Shown here piece by piece: positions 6,540 to 14,561 of a stretch of 17,980 nt of DNA. Numbering within the stretch: position 1 is the stretch's first letter; each line of letters starts with the position of its first letter. The notes below the pieces were generated by a model that was given only the letters and a program-made list of their open reading frames with translations, made no database searches and was not told the origin of the DNA. The DNA comes from DASQJJ01 sp035631115 (GTDB taxonomy: Bacteria > Patescibacteriota > Microgenomatia > Levybacterales > UBA12049). The stretch covers positions 1-17,980 of the forward strand of contig DASQJJ010000050.1 in NCBI GenBank assembly GCA_035631115.1, given 5' to 3'. Both the position numbers and the translations under genes were made by a program.

Positions 6540-6568
6540 TTGCATTTTTGAGGCTGATGTGGGATAAT
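6540..6568 (+). promoter_or_regulatory. extended -10 promoter of the gene at 6575
   Basis: TTGCAT (6540-6545), a 17-nt spacer and TGG-GATAAT (hexamer 6563-6568). Six nucleotides separate it from the ATG at 6575. Confidence 0.7.
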
Positions 6569-6574
6569 ATATTC

Positions 6575-6769
6575 ATGAGTAGCGGAGAAGGAAGTCTTAG
6601 GTATCCACAAAAAGGAAGAGGTATCGAAAGGCCATTTAATCAAGAAAGAGATATGCCAGAACGCCTCCGAGGTGGAACATTCGGAAAAAGAGCAAAAACA
6701 GCTTTAGAGAGAGCACAGAGACAAGCTAAGGAATTTTGGAGAAAAGTCCGCAGAGCAGGTGCTATATAA
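6575..6769 (+). CDS. small basic hypothetical protein (64 aa)
   Basis: Unrecognised, very basic and helical at its C-terminus (GKRAKTALERAQRQAKEFWRKVRRAGAI). The first part is Gly/Arg/Pro-rich (GEGSLRYPQKGRGIERPF). The strong positive charge would suit nucleic-acid or ribosome binding, but this is only inference. A longer frame opens at 6497. I reject that start because the promoter ends 6 nt before ATG 6575 and the extra residues would come from the promoter and spacer. A degraded second copy of the 3' end lies at 7066-7107. Confidence 0.6.
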   Translation: MSSGEGSLRYPQKGRGIERPFNQERDMPERLRGGTFGKRAKTALERAQRQAKEFWRKVRRAGAI

Positions 6770-6785
6770 GTCTCCAATTTCTCCA

Positions 6786-6830
6786 TTGACATCCCCGACA
6801 CATTTGATACTCTGAATACAGAAAGGAGAA
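6786..6830 (+). promoter_or_regulatory. -35 box and ribosome binding site of the gene at 6834
   Basis: TTGACA at 6786-6791 has no good -10 at the usual distance; GATACT (6806-6811) is only 14 nt away and TACTCT (6808-6813) is weak. A clear Shine-Dalgarno AAAGGAGAA (6822-6830) precedes the ATG, with GGAG 5 nt from it. This is one of two genes here with a ribosome binding site. Confidence 0.6.
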
Positions 6831-6833
6831 AAA

Positions 6834-7052
6834 ATGGCAAGAAAAACACCAGATTATTTAGAAAGAGCAGGTAAAGCGCAAACACGAGCAGACGTCGCAG
6901 CTACTACAGCCGATAGAGCATGGGGAAGAGTAAGAGGAGAAGAATTATGGCACGATTATAGAAGTCGTGGTGGACGGGTGACAAATATTACAGAAGCTCA
7001 AGATAGAAGAGAGACAAAAGCTGTGAAAGAAGTCTTGGATGCAAATAGGTAA
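6834..7052 (+). CDS. small hypothetical protein (72 aa)
   Basis: Unrecognised. A highly charged, helical, Arg/Ala-rich protein (MARKTPDYLERAGKAQTRAD..., then TEAQDRRETKAVKEVLDANR) with no membrane segment. The middle contains WGRVRGEELWHDYRSRGGRV. Translation is supported by a good Shine-Dalgarno immediately upstream. It belongs to a run of five short genes of unknown function between trxB and the giant membrane protein, all on the plus strand and each with its own start signals. Confidence 0.65.
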   Translation: MARKTPDYLERAGKAQTRADVAATTADRAWGRVRGEELWHDYRSRGGRVTNITEAQDRRETKAVKEVLDANR

Positions 7053-7065
7053 AGTCAGCATTTAA

Positions 7066-7107
7066 AAATTTTATAAAGCAAAACGCCGCAGGACAGGTGC
7101 TGTCTAG
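7066..7107 (+). pseudogene. degraded copy of the 3' end of the gene at 6575
   Basis: In one frame this stretch reads KFYKAKRRRTGAV followed by a stop. The end of the 6575 protein is EFWRKVRRAGAI followed by a stop. At the DNA level both copies contain AGGTGCT near the stop and, further on, the identical 13-mer TCTCCATTGACAT (6781-6793 and 7117-7129). A TAA just upstream closes the frame, so no intact gene remains. Confidence 0.45.
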
Positions 7108-7122
7108 TCTTCGTATTCTCCA

Positions 7123-7150
7123 TTGACATTTTTCCAAAAAAGAGTACACT
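7123..7150 (+). promoter_or_regulatory. sigma70-like promoter
   Basis: TTGACA (7123-7128), a 16-nt spacer and TACACT (7145-7150). Expected start near 7157. It could drive the 20-codon frame at 7165 or the gene at 7246. The -35 lies in the sequence duplicated from 6781-6793. Confidence 0.6.
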
Positions 7151-7164
7151 ACGACCTATAAGAT

Positions 7165-7227
7165 ATGGCACATCGAGACATAAGACATGTTGCTAGTCAG
7201 GATTTAGTCAAGCATATTTGTCTTTAG
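7165..7227 (+). CDS. possible 20-residue small protein
   Basis: ATG at 7165 opens MAHRDIRHVASQDLVKHICL then TAG. Its only support is the good promoter with a predicted leader of about 8 nt. It ends 18 nt before the next ATG and could instead be a leader peptide or a gene remnant. No motif is visible. Confidence 0.25.
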   Translation: MAHRDIRHVASQDLVKHICL

Positions 7228-7232
7228 ATAGC

Positions 7233-7238
7233 TATAAT
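7233..7238 (+). promoter_or_regulatory. -10 box of the gene at 7246
   Basis: A consensus TATAAT ends 7 nt before ATG 7246. No -35 is recognisable at 16-18 nt. Confidence 0.55.
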
Positions 7239-7245
7239 CCCATAT

Positions 7246-7485
7246 ATGGTATTTGATGCCGCAATAACAAGATTTCCCACATATTCCCAACGAAATGGGA
7301 TGAGTCCCGAATATAGGGCCGCTTGGGCACAAATTGCCTATGCTATATTAGCGCAGGAAGCAGTAAGAAGAGGCGATTCTGAAACAATGAGAAGATATCA
7401 CGGGTATATAGCAAGAGCAGGAGAAATAGCAGATTCTGCAAAAGGAAGAAAAGTTGCCCGAAGAGGACAACCAGCACAAGTTTAA
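7246..7485 (+). CDS. small hypothetical protein (79 aa)
   Basis: Unrecognised. MVFDAAITRFPTYSQRNGMSPEYRAAWAQIAYAILAQEAVRRGDSETMRRYHGYI... predicts two or three helices followed by a basic tail (KGRKVARRGQPAQV). The central hydrophobic helix (AQIAYAILAQEAV) is amphipathic rather than membrane-spanning. The start is supported by TATAAT 7 nt upstream. Confidence 0.6.
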   Translation: MVFDAAITRFPTYSQRNGMSPEYRAAWAQIAYAILAQEAVRRGDSETMRRYHGYIARAGEIADSAKGRKVARRGQPAQV

Positions 7486-7507
7486 TTATAAAATTTTAGA
7501 AAATAAA

Positions 7508-7517
7508 AAGGAGGTGA
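7508..7517 (+). promoter_or_regulatory. consensus Shine-Dalgarno of the gene at 7525
   Basis: AAGGAGGTGA is a full match to the 16S anti-Shine-Dalgarno complement, 7 nt before the ATG at 7525. It stands out because most genes here appear leaderless. It suggests strong translation or an internal position in a transcript. Confidence 0.8.
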
Positions 7518-7524
7518 AAATATT

Positions 7525-7830
7525 ATGGGAAAAATATTAGGAGTAGACGTTGAAAAACCAATATGGATGCTAACAAGATCAGAACTTGCTGCAAGAAGAA
7601 GTAAGGCCGTAGCAGAAATAAGTCTATTAGCAACCGGAAGTCTTAATTCAGTTAGAGAAGCGCACCATGCTTTAATAATGGGAGATACAGATTCGGCAAT
7701 GGCTCTTCAAGCAGCTGCAGGAAATGCAGCTTCTATGGAGGCTAGAAAGCTACATAGAGCAGAACGTCTTTTCACTGCAAGCACATTGACTACAGGAATT
7801 GGTCCATTAAAATGGAGACGTGCTAAATAA
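7525..7830 (+). CDS. small hypothetical protein (101 aa)
   Basis: Unrecognised. Short N-terminal strand MGKILGVDVEKPIWML, then an all-helical Ala-rich body (TRSELAARRSKAVAEISLLA..., SAMALQAAAGNAASMEARKLHRAERLF) and a basic end (LKWRRAK). No membrane segment. Translation is strongly supported by the perfect Shine-Dalgarno, and the gene is closed by two hairpins. It may share a transcript with the gene at 7246, which ends 39 nt upstream. Confidence 0.7.
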   Translation: MGKILGVDVEKPIWMLTRSELAARRSKAVAEISLLATGSLNSVREAHHALIMGDTDSAMALQAAAGNAASMEARKLHRAERLFTASTLTTGIGPLKWRRAK

Positions 7831-7883
7831 AATGTTTTATTTTATTTTAGTTAAATAAATAGAGAGTGAACCTCTCTATTTAT
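7826..7883 (+). terminator. double hairpin terminator
   Basis: The first stem is AAATAAAAT / ATTTTATTT (loop GTTTT), just at the stop codon. The second is a perfect 12-bp stem ATAAATAGAGAG (7855-7866) / CTCTCTATTTAT (7872-7883) with a 5-nt loop, followed by an AT-rich stretch. No long T run follows, so efficiency is uncertain. Confidence 0.55.
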
Positions 7884-7901
7884 GTATTTATAACTAGCTT
7901 C

Positions 7902-7929
7902 TTGACACATTCATTGTATTTGGTACCAT
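7902..7929 (+). promoter_or_regulatory. promoter of the gene at 7936
   Basis: TTGACA (7902-7907), a 16-nt spacer and an extended TGG-TACCAT (hexamer 7924-7929). Six nucleotides separate it from ATG 7936, so +1 is on the start codon. Confidence 0.75.
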
Positions 7930-7935
7930 GGATGT

Positions 7936-8286
7936 ATGCCAAAAGATGCAGTAGAAATTCCACAAGATATCCGCAACTACTTAGAAAGTGTTATTGCCGA
8001 GGCAAATGTTCCGGTATTTGACGATAAATCCAAAGAAGATTTGGTCCAATACCTTTTTGAAAAATTAGATAGATTTTTGGCAACAAAAATTGTTGAGCAC
8101 ATGAAGCCAGAAGATGTCGGCCAATTTATAGAAATGAATAAAGACAAAAAGTCTAAAGAAGAAATAGATAAATACTTGGAAGAGCATATGGAAAATCCAG
8201 AAGAAGTCTTTACACGTGCATTTATTGACTTTCGAGATGTTTACCTGAGTGGTCAATATACACCGTCCCCAAGTACGTCTAACTAA
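7936..8286 (+). CDS. small acidic helical protein, possibly DUF5663-like (116 aa)
   Basis: An acidic, all-helical protein: IPQDIRNYLESVIAEANVPVFDDKSKEDLVQYLFEKLDRFLATKIVEHMKPEDVGQF and onwards. The tail ends in a Ser/Thr/Pro stretch (YTPSPSTSN). The pattern of a short helix, a DD-K-x(3)-L turn and a long L-x-R-F-L helix resembles small proteins labelled DUF5663 in candidate-phylum genomes. I recall this only from general family shape and cannot verify it. Promoter and start are strongly supported. The next gene begins 7 nt after its TAA, so the pair almost certainly forms an operon with the giant membrane protein, suggesting a shared process. Confidence 0.75.
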   Translation: MPKDAVEIPQDIRNYLESVIAEANVPVFDDKSKEDLVQYLFEKLDRFLATKIVEHMKPEDVGQFIEMNKDKKSKEEIDKYLEEHMENPEEVFTRAFIDFRDVYLSGQYTPSPSTSN

Positions 8287-8292
8287 GTATGT

Positions 8293-11200
8293 ATGGCAAT
8301 AAACGGATCACCAGAATACAGTGTTTCCTCTAAAGCTCAAGAAGCAAAAAAACCCCTTAAAAAACGCGCTGGTAAAAAAGAAGTTCAAGGATTTTATTAT
8401 CATGCAGCTGAGTACCAGCGGGCACGGCAAAAAGAACGCAATGGATTCGTGCGTATTCTCAGTGGTGTTGCCGAACCATTCATGATTCATGTACGGGCTG
8501 CACGACTGCGGGCTGAATCTTCACGAAAACGGGGATTTGGCAATGCAACTGTACTGGATAATGATATAACCAAAAAACTTCTTGAAGGGAAAATGTCGGA
8601 GAAAGACATCCAACAATTCCGTACAAAATCTCAAGCGCGTACAGTACTGGGGAAATATGATGTTGGAACTGAGGAAGACAGGCTTGCAGCACAAAGCATG
8701 GTGAGCAATATCTTCGAGAAAAAAGGAAATTTGTCCGATGCAGATAGAGCTTTGTATGAAAAAGAGATAGATAAAAAAGATTTAGACAAACTTCTTAAAG
8801 ATGCACAAGAAAATGCGAGCGCATACACAACAGTAGAGGAAATAAAGCAGTTATCAGAGAGTGTCACTCACGATAACCTCACGAAAGAGCAACAAGAAAT
8901 GGCAGATAAATTAGCTAAGGCTGCATGGGCAAACAGTATCCTTACTGCGTTAAATTATGGAAAAACAGCATTGGTGGTTAGCTTTTTAGCATCCAATCCA
9001 GTTGGTTGGGCAGCAACAGCAGCAATTACCATTGGAAGTGCAGGGTTTTCTGGTGCAACCAGGGGGACGAGACTCCTAAAGGAAATGCATACGCATGACA
9101 TTAGTAAATCAAAAGGCCTTGATGTTGCCCATAAAGTTACAGGATTAGAGCGGATATTTGGTGTTGATTGGGACGAAGACCCAGCCAATAGACCAGCGCA
9201 AATTCTTCGCGCATCTGCAGCAGGTGCATTGGTTGCCCTGGGCGCACGATTTCTTCCAACACTTCTGGAGCATGGAGGAGATGTATTCCATTCAGGTGTA
9301 AATGAAGTACAGAATCTTGCTGGTCAAGCAACAGGCGCAGCCCAGCATGGAGCTGACAATCTCCATGGTTTGGTAGTGGTAAATCCAGATCATACACAAG
9401 TCCCTATAGCTAACTTACATGAGAATATTCATGACCCAGGTATTGCTCAAGAAACACGAATTCACTATTTGCCAGATACCAAGCATCACGATTGGCAGCA
9501 ACTACATACCTACACTCAAGAAGTAAAAGGAGCAGATGGAAAAGTGTTGTTAGATAGCTCAGGTAAGCCGTTACACGAAATAAAACTTTCTTATATGGGG
9601 CAAGATGATGGTATTCCCCATGACCAGCATTATGTAGATATTATGTTGGATAAAGGTCATCATGTTTTTATTCAAAATGATTCTGTGTTGGCATTCAATG
9701 GACCAGATGCAGATAAATTAATAAATATTTATGATGCTCCAGGACATGTTGTTGGGCAAATCCATAGCATAAATTTAGCGCATGAAATGGGATTGTCTCA
9801 GGGGAAAATAGATCATTTTGCTGACCTTTCTAAAGCAGCACACGAACACTTGTGGCATGGGACTCAAGACGCATCGGATTTACAAACAATCATGCCCCAT
9901 AGGGGACTCTATAATAATGGGGATGCAGGGAATTATCTGTGGGGATACCGCCTTGGTGGAGGATACTTTAAAGGTGGAGTATTTCAGGTTGGGGCAAGTA
10001 ACCATTATTGGAATCCAGGACTTGCTCATACGGATGTATTAAAGACAGATTTCCCAACTGGCGTAGGTCATCCAGAGCCAGAAGAATTCCGCTCGGTCTT
10101 AGCACCAGTACTTCGACCAATTGATAATGGAGAAGATTGGCTTATTAATGCCATGAAGGGAAATATTTTCTCTGACAGTTTTAGCCAGCATTTGGATGAC
10201 TTTACTGATTTTGGTTTAAATAACACTGATAATCTTGTCTTTATGGCTCAGGAAAAACCCTGGCTTGCTCCATTTTATTTGTCTCCTTTTGCTGCAACAG
10301 GAATAGTAGGATATGCCTATGGGAGACGCCGAGCTCTAGAAGGTAAGTTGCCAGCATGGGAAAAAGTAGTCGGCAGAACAGGACTTGCTGCACTTGTATG
10401 GGCACTTCCTGGAGCAGCAGCAACTGCTGCATTGGGAAATGTGATTGCACGGCTGCAATATAGAAATGGTGGAAAAAAAGCGTCTGAGGAGACAAAGACA
10501 GCACCTCAACCAACTCCGCAACCTACTCCTCAACCAGCAAGTGATACACCTGTTGCAGATACTGCGGTTGCTGCAACAGCAGTGGCAGCTACTCCAGAGG
10601 CGAATGAAGCCCTTTCTGCAACTGCACCAGTTGAGGAAGAGCAGACAGAGCTTAATCCAGCACCAATTCCAGGTACAGATACTACAACTGTAACAACACC
10701 ATTAGTAACAGAGGCATTAGAAACAACAGCACCAGTTGATGAAGAGACAGCATTGCCACCAACAAATGAAACTACAGAAACTGTCCCATCTGAGACACAG
10801 CCAATACTTTTAGCAACTGATGTGATTCGAGAAGTGAATCAGTATAAGCATGCAGATGCAGTAAATAATCTTTTTGAATTATTGAATAGTGGGGAGGTAA
10901 GTGGAGCACTATTAGCAGAAAGACTTGAAGATTTGCGCTTGGCTAACCAGCGAGATGCATTTTTAATTCCACAAGACGACCAATTTTTACAGCAAATTCT
11001 TACAGAATATGCATCGAATGCATCTACTGAGGAGGAAAATGCAAATGCCACTCTATCTGCAGAGCAGGTTGCAAATGTAGAGCAAACACTCAGGGCAATT
11101 CTTCCTGTAAATAAAAATCAGGTGCAGTTGGTCCGGGATGCACAGCAGGTGTTAGACTTGGATATACCTGAAGAAGATAAGGAAAAACTCTCTGAAAGCT

Positions 11201-12051
11201 TCGCAGCATTACCTGCAGGAAGAGTGCTGCAGCGACTAGAGAAGGCAAAGCGTGCAGATGCATTACTGAGCCCAGATGCATTTTTGCCAATGGCTATTGT
11301 TGCAGCATCAGTTGTTAATTGGAACCAGGGTGATCAACCCGCAGAAGAGCAGGAGTTGGGAGTCGGAGATTTCCAAGCAATTTCCCAAGTAGTCTATGGA
11401 GATAGTACAGATGAACATACGCTGCAGGTACGAGAAGCATATGAAAAATATCTAGCACAGCAAGAAGCACCCGCAGTAGAGCCAACAGAGCCAGCAGGGC
11501 CAGCAGAAAAAGCAGAGGAAGCTGAAGTCCCAGTAGAAACAGACAGTATCAATGTGCCAGAAGTTGCTGCTGTTGTTGCCACATCGGACGAATTGCACGA
11601 TGTACACCCATTTACTGAATTGACGAGCAATGCACCAGAAGAAGAAAAAGAAGCAACATTTAAGAATGAATTGGAAAATATGGGCGCAGAGCGTATTCTC
11701 GAGACATTACTTAGTCCAATAGCCAAAAGATTAGACATACCGCAGGAAAAATTAGATGCTGGAATTAATGAATTTCTTAAGCGTGCAGGGAAGTTGGAGA
11801 GAGTAGGGGCACTTATTCTTCTTGCAACAACATTGTACAAACTCGCAGAGAATTCTGAAGGAGTTAAGTCACTTTTAGGTAATATAATGACCACCGTAAG
11901 GCAAAAGGTTGGAGCGAATGCTTCTCGTGAGGAAATTGTGGAGGGGATTAAATCTGTTTTGGCAGAAGAAGGTAAAGAAGGGGCAGAATTGGCAGCTCTT
12001 GGGGATGATGCATTACCGGTAATTGAAGATATTGCTCCTCTACTGACATAG
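8293..12051 (+). CDS. giant hypothetical membrane protein (1252 aa)
   Basis: I do not recognise this family. Residues 1-215 are basic then charged helices (Lys/Arg-rich start, QARTVLGKYDVGTEEDRLAAQ). Four hydrophobic segments lie near residues 223-250, 306-326, 659-680 and 696-716. The roughly 330 residues between the second and third are His/Asp/Gly-rich and look like a folded globular domain. After the last segment comes an Ala/Thr/Pro/Glu-rich low-complexity linker (about 729-835, with PQPTPQPTPQP), then an acidic, mostly helical tail to residue 1252. The simplest topology puts the central domain outside the membrane and both ends inside, but this is inference. It is translated just after the 7936 gene with no Shine-Dalgarno. 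The third-codon pattern is regular and the frame is unbroken over 3.7 kb, so it is surely coding. Confidence 0.9.
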   Translation: MAINGSPEYSVSSKAQEAKKPLKKRAGKKEVQGFYYHAAEYQRARQKERNGFVRILSGVAEPFMIHVRAARLRAESSRKRGFGNATVLDNDITKKLLEGKMSEKDIQQFRTKSQARTVLGKYDVGTEEDRLAAQSMVSNIFEKKGNLSDADRALYEKEIDKKDLDKLLKDAQENASAYTTVEEIKQLSESVTHDNLTKEQQEMADKLAKAAWANSILTALNYGKTALVVSFLASNPVGWAATAAITIGSAGFSGATRGTRLLKEMHTHDISKSKGLDVAHKVTGLERIFGVDWDEDPANRPAQILRASAAGALVALGARFLPTLLEHGGDVFHSGVNEVQNLAGQATGAAQHGADNLHGLVVVNPDHTQVPIANLHENIHDPGIAQETRIHYLPDTKHHDWQQLHTYTQEVKGADGKVLLDSSGKPLHEIKLSYMGQDDGIPHDQHYVDIMLDKGHHVFIQNDSVLAFNGPDADKLINIYDAPGHVVGQIHSINLAHEMGLSQGKIDHFADLSKAAHEHLWHGTQDASDLQTIMPHRGLYNNGDAGNYLWGYRLGGGYFKGGVFQVGASNHYWNPGLAHTDVLKTDFPTGVGHPEPEEFRSVLAPVLRPIDNGEDWLINAMKGNIFSDSFSQHLDDFTDFGLNNTDNLVFMAQEKPWLAPFYLSPFAATGIVGYAYGRRRALEGKLPAWEKVVGRTGLAALVWALPGAAATAALGNVIARLQYRNGGKKASEETKTAPQPTPQPTPQPASDTPVADTAVAATAVAATPEANEALSATAPVEEEQTELNPAPIPGTDTTTVTTPLVTEALETTAPVDEETALPPTNETTETVPSETQPILLATDVIREVNQYKHADAVNNLFELLNSGEVSGALLAERLEDLRLANQRDAFLIPQDDQFLQQILTEYASNASTEEENANATLSAEQVANVEQTLRAILPVNKNQVQLVRDAQQVLDLDIPEEDKEKLSESFAALPAGRVLQRLEKAKRADALLSPDAFLPMAIVAASVVNWNQGDQPAEEQELGVGDFQAISQVVYGDSTDEHTLQVREAYEKYLAQQEAPAVEPTEPAGPAEKAEEAEVPVETDSINVPEVAAVVATSDELHDVHPFTELTSNAPEEEKEATFKNELENMGAERILETLLSPIAKRLDIPQEKLDAGINEFLKRAGKLERVGALILLATTLYKLAENSEGVKSLLGNIMTTVRQKVGANASREEIVEGIKSVLAEEGKEGAELAALGDDALPVIEDIAPLLT

Positions 12052-12058
12052 TTACAGC

Positions 12059-12087
12059 TTGACACTCAAATGAGCGTGTGGTAAGAT
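12059..12087 (+). promoter_or_regulatory. strong promoter upstream of tRNA-Ala
   Basis: TTGACA (12059-12064), a 17-nt spacer and TAAGAT (12082-12087), right after the giant gene. The expected start near 12094 falls on an ATG. It may drive the tRNA-Ala transcript, a tiny leaderless frame, or both. Confidence 0.75.
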
Positions 12088-12092
12088 CGGAG

Positions 12093-12173
12093 ATGGAACC
12101 AAAAATGGTTGCGTATGATAAGAAATTTTCAAGTAAATATAATCCCACAGCGGGCTTCTTGATGTCTTTGTAA
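12093..12173 (+). CDS. possible 26-residue leaderless small protein
   Basis: ATG lies 5 nt after the -10 box, in the same layout as the recognised leaderless genes. The peptide begins MEPKMVAYDKKFSSKYNP and ends after 26 residues at TAA. No motif is visible. It may be an accident of a tRNA promoter, so confidence is low. Confidence 0.3.
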   Translation: MEPKMVAYDKKFSSKYNPTAGFLMSL

Positions 12174-12234
12174 TCGCTTCTTTTTTGGTCTCCACGCAAC
12201 CGTTCTTTTATTTTTTGGATCTAGCACCGAGGCT

Positions 12235-12258
12235 ATATGCCATATGCCAGATATGCCA
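12235..12258. repeat. triple ATATGCCA repeat upstream of tRNA-Ala
   Basis: ATATGCCA occurs at 12235, 12242 (overlapping by one base) and 12251. The block sits within a possible stem AGGCTA (12230-12235) / TAGCCT (12260-12265), 8 nt before the tRNA. It could be a processing or regulatory structure; there is no further evidence. Confidence 0.4.
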
Positions 12259-12273
12259 TTAGCCTGTTTTATC

Positions 12274-12346
12274 GGGCCTATAGCACAGCTGGTAGTGCGC
12301 TTCATTTGCAATGAAGAGGTCAGGAGTTCGAGTCTCCTTAGGTCCA
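12274..12346 (+). tRNA. tRNA-Ala (anticodon UGC)
   Basis: A 73-nt cloverleaf. The acceptor GGGCCTA pairs with TAGGTCC and includes the G3-U70 wobble that marks alanine tRNAs. The anticodon stem CTTCA / TGAAG encloses the loop TTTGCAA with anticodon TGC. The T arm contains GTTCGAGTC. The discriminator is A, and CCA is not encoded (next bases CTG). It lies 240 nt upstream of the 23S gene but is separated from it by a terminator. Confidence 0.96.
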
Positions 12347-12357
12347 CTGTTCAAGCG

Positions 12358-12396
12358 CTTGTTCTCTAGAACAAGTCCCGCTCAGCGGGATTTTTT
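12358..12396 (+). terminator. tandem hairpins with intrinsic terminator after tRNA-Ala
   Basis: CTTGTTC / GAACAAG (12358-12375, loop TCTA) directly abuts TCCCGC / GCGGGA (12376-12390, loop TCA), followed by six Ts (12391-12396). This is a textbook intrinsic terminator between tRNA-Ala and the 23S gene. The next 90 nt (12397-12488) hold low-complexity words (CAGTTA, AGCT, CTGAAAG) and no convincing promoter. Confidence 0.85.
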
Positions 12397-12488
12397 CAAG
12401 CGAATAATGTCAGTTACTAGTTAGTCAGCTTCTAGCTCTCAGTTACAACTGAAAGCAGATATCTGAAAGCTAACAACTGAATGCTTGG

Positions 12489-12588
12489 GCTCTTTAACAA
12501 GTGAAGAGAAAAAGCTCGTATACGAGGAAATCGTAAGACATTTCACAGTAGTGTCTTATGGATCGTATACGGGAATTTATACTGTATA
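12489..12588 (+). other. 23S leader: 5' arm of the processing stem plus nested hairpin
   Basis: 12489-12514 (starting GCTCTTTAACAAG) is complementary to 16832-16855 with one bulged base. Next comes an 11-bp stem CTCGTATACGA (12515-12525) / TCGTATACGGG (12563-12573) enclosing GTAAGACA / TGTCTTAT. Then 12581-12596 pairs continuously over 16 bp with 16813-16828. The arrangement brings the two ends of pre-23S together for RNase III-type cleavage. Confidence 0.8.
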
Positions 12589-14561
12589 GTCTACTCATAA
12601 TGCCAATAATGAATGCCTAGGAGATTTTGACCGAGGAAAGACGCAAACGGCGGCGATACTCGTCGGGGAGGTGCCATTAACCTTCGATCCGGCGGTTTCT
12701 GAATGGAGCAATCCTCCCGCTTTTAGCGGGAAGCCATACATAAACAACGTGTCGCAAGACATGTAATAGTGTACGGCGGGTAACCGGGCCAACTGAAACA
12801 TCTAAGTAGCCCGAGGAATAGAAATCATTTGAGATTTCGTCAGTAGCGGTGAGCGAAAGCGAAACAGCCTAAACCACGTAAGTGGTGTTGCAGGGCAGAC
12901 GATATTCGATGTATTTTTGTTAGCAGAAGAAGCTGGAATGCTTCACCATAGGGGGTGAAAGTCCTGTACGCGAAAACAAAGATACCGATAGTTTGTACCT
13001 AAGTACTATGGAGCACGATTAAACTCTGTAGGAATCTGGGGCGTCCACGCTCCAAGGCTAAATATCAAAATCTACCGATAGTGAACGAGTACCGTGAGGG
13101 AAAGGTGAAAAGCAGTCCGGAAGGACAATGAAATAGATCTGAAATTGTTGGCTAACAAGCAGGCGGAGTCCCGCAAGGGATGACGCCGTGCCTATTGAAG
13201 AATGAACCGGTGAGTTATTTTTATCGTCAAGTCTAAGCTATTACGTAGCGTAGGCGGAGTGAAAGCGTGCCTAAAGTGGGCATTAGACGATAGAATTAGA
13301 CCCGAAACCAGGTGAGCTAACCATGAACAGGTTGAATCCTTTCGAAAGTTAGGAAGAGGACCGAACCCGTGATCGTAGCAATGATTTGGGATGATTTGTG
13401 GTTAGGGGCAATATGCCAAACGAACTTGGAGATAGCTGGTTCTCCCCGAAATATATTTAGGTATAGCGGTTAGTATACACCCATGGGGTAGAGCACTGAA
13501 TGGTTGCCGGCTTCGCAAGAGGTCGTCGCCTATCAAACTCCGAATACATGGGTTTTAGCTAGCTAGTCAGTCATGTCGGGCTAAGCTGATGTGGCGAAAG
13601 GGAAACATCCCAGATTCCCATCTAAGGTCTCTAAATCATAGCTAAGTTTACAAGGAAGTCACAATCCATAGACACCCAGGAAGTTGGCTTAGAAGCAGCC
13701 ATCTTTTAAAGAACGCGTAACAGCGCACTGGCGGATGGTTTGTGGCGCCGGAAATTACGGAGGATTAAGCTATGTACCGAAGTTGGAAACTCGCACGCAA
13801 GTGCGATTGGTAGGGGAGCGTTGTGTGTGCAGTGAAGCTCTAGCTGTAAGGCTTGGTGGAGTGCACACAAGTGAGAATGCCGGTATGAGTAGCGAGAGGC
13901 CAGTGAGAAGCTGGCCCATCGAATGTCCAAGGTTTCCTCCGCAATGTAAATCATCGGAGGGTTAGTCGGTCCTAAGGGTGCGCCTCGTTTAATGTGGTCT
14001 AGCCCGATGGATAAGGCGTTAAGATTCGCCTACAGGAAAATAATCGTATAAGGGTGTTACGAAGTTGGAAAGCTCAGCCCCCGTAAGGCGGGTGTAAGTA
14101 ATGAAGAAGAGTTGATTGGAAAATCCGTTAACTTGTTTATTTGAGTTACTAGTAAAAGGTTGGTCGCAAGATTAACTAATTGAGTACATTTCAGTTTCCG
14201 AGAAACGCATCATTATGTCTCAGTAATGCAGACAAATTATTTTTTTACCGTACCGTATAACCGACACAGGTGGACAAGTCGAGTAGACTAAGATGATCGG
14301 GAGAAAGTGGATTAAGGAACTCGGCAATAAAGCTAGGCGTAACCTATGGGAGATGCCTTGCCATGTACAATCTTGTACGCGGCCGCAGCAAAAGACTACT
14401 TAATAGCTGTTTATCTAAAACACAGGTCCCTGCAAAACCGAAAGGTAACGTATAGGGGCTGACGCCTGCCCAGTGCTGGTAAGTCAAATATCTCTGGTGA
14501 AGTTCGCAAGAATCAGCCTAGGATATAAGCTCCAGTAAACGGCAGCAGTAACTATAACTGT

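Noticed and set aside
6497..6574. Upstream start for the 64-residue protein
   Set aside because: The extra codons fall on the -35/-10 region, and the promoter places +1 at ATG 6575.
11394..12065. 223-codon minus-strand frame
   Set aside because: It lies antisense to the end of the giant membrane protein gene; its Ser/Ala-rich composition mirrors the plus-strand Ala/Glu/Thr codons.
12129..12347. Minus-strand open frame beginning MDLRRLELLTSSL
   Set aside because: It is antisense to tRNA-Ala; this peptide start is a well-known artefact of reading tRNA genes backwards.
13706..13965. Open frames on both strands inside the 23S gene
   Set aside because: They lie in conserved 23S exon sequence and have no independent support; the same applies to 15580-15843 and 16349-16713.
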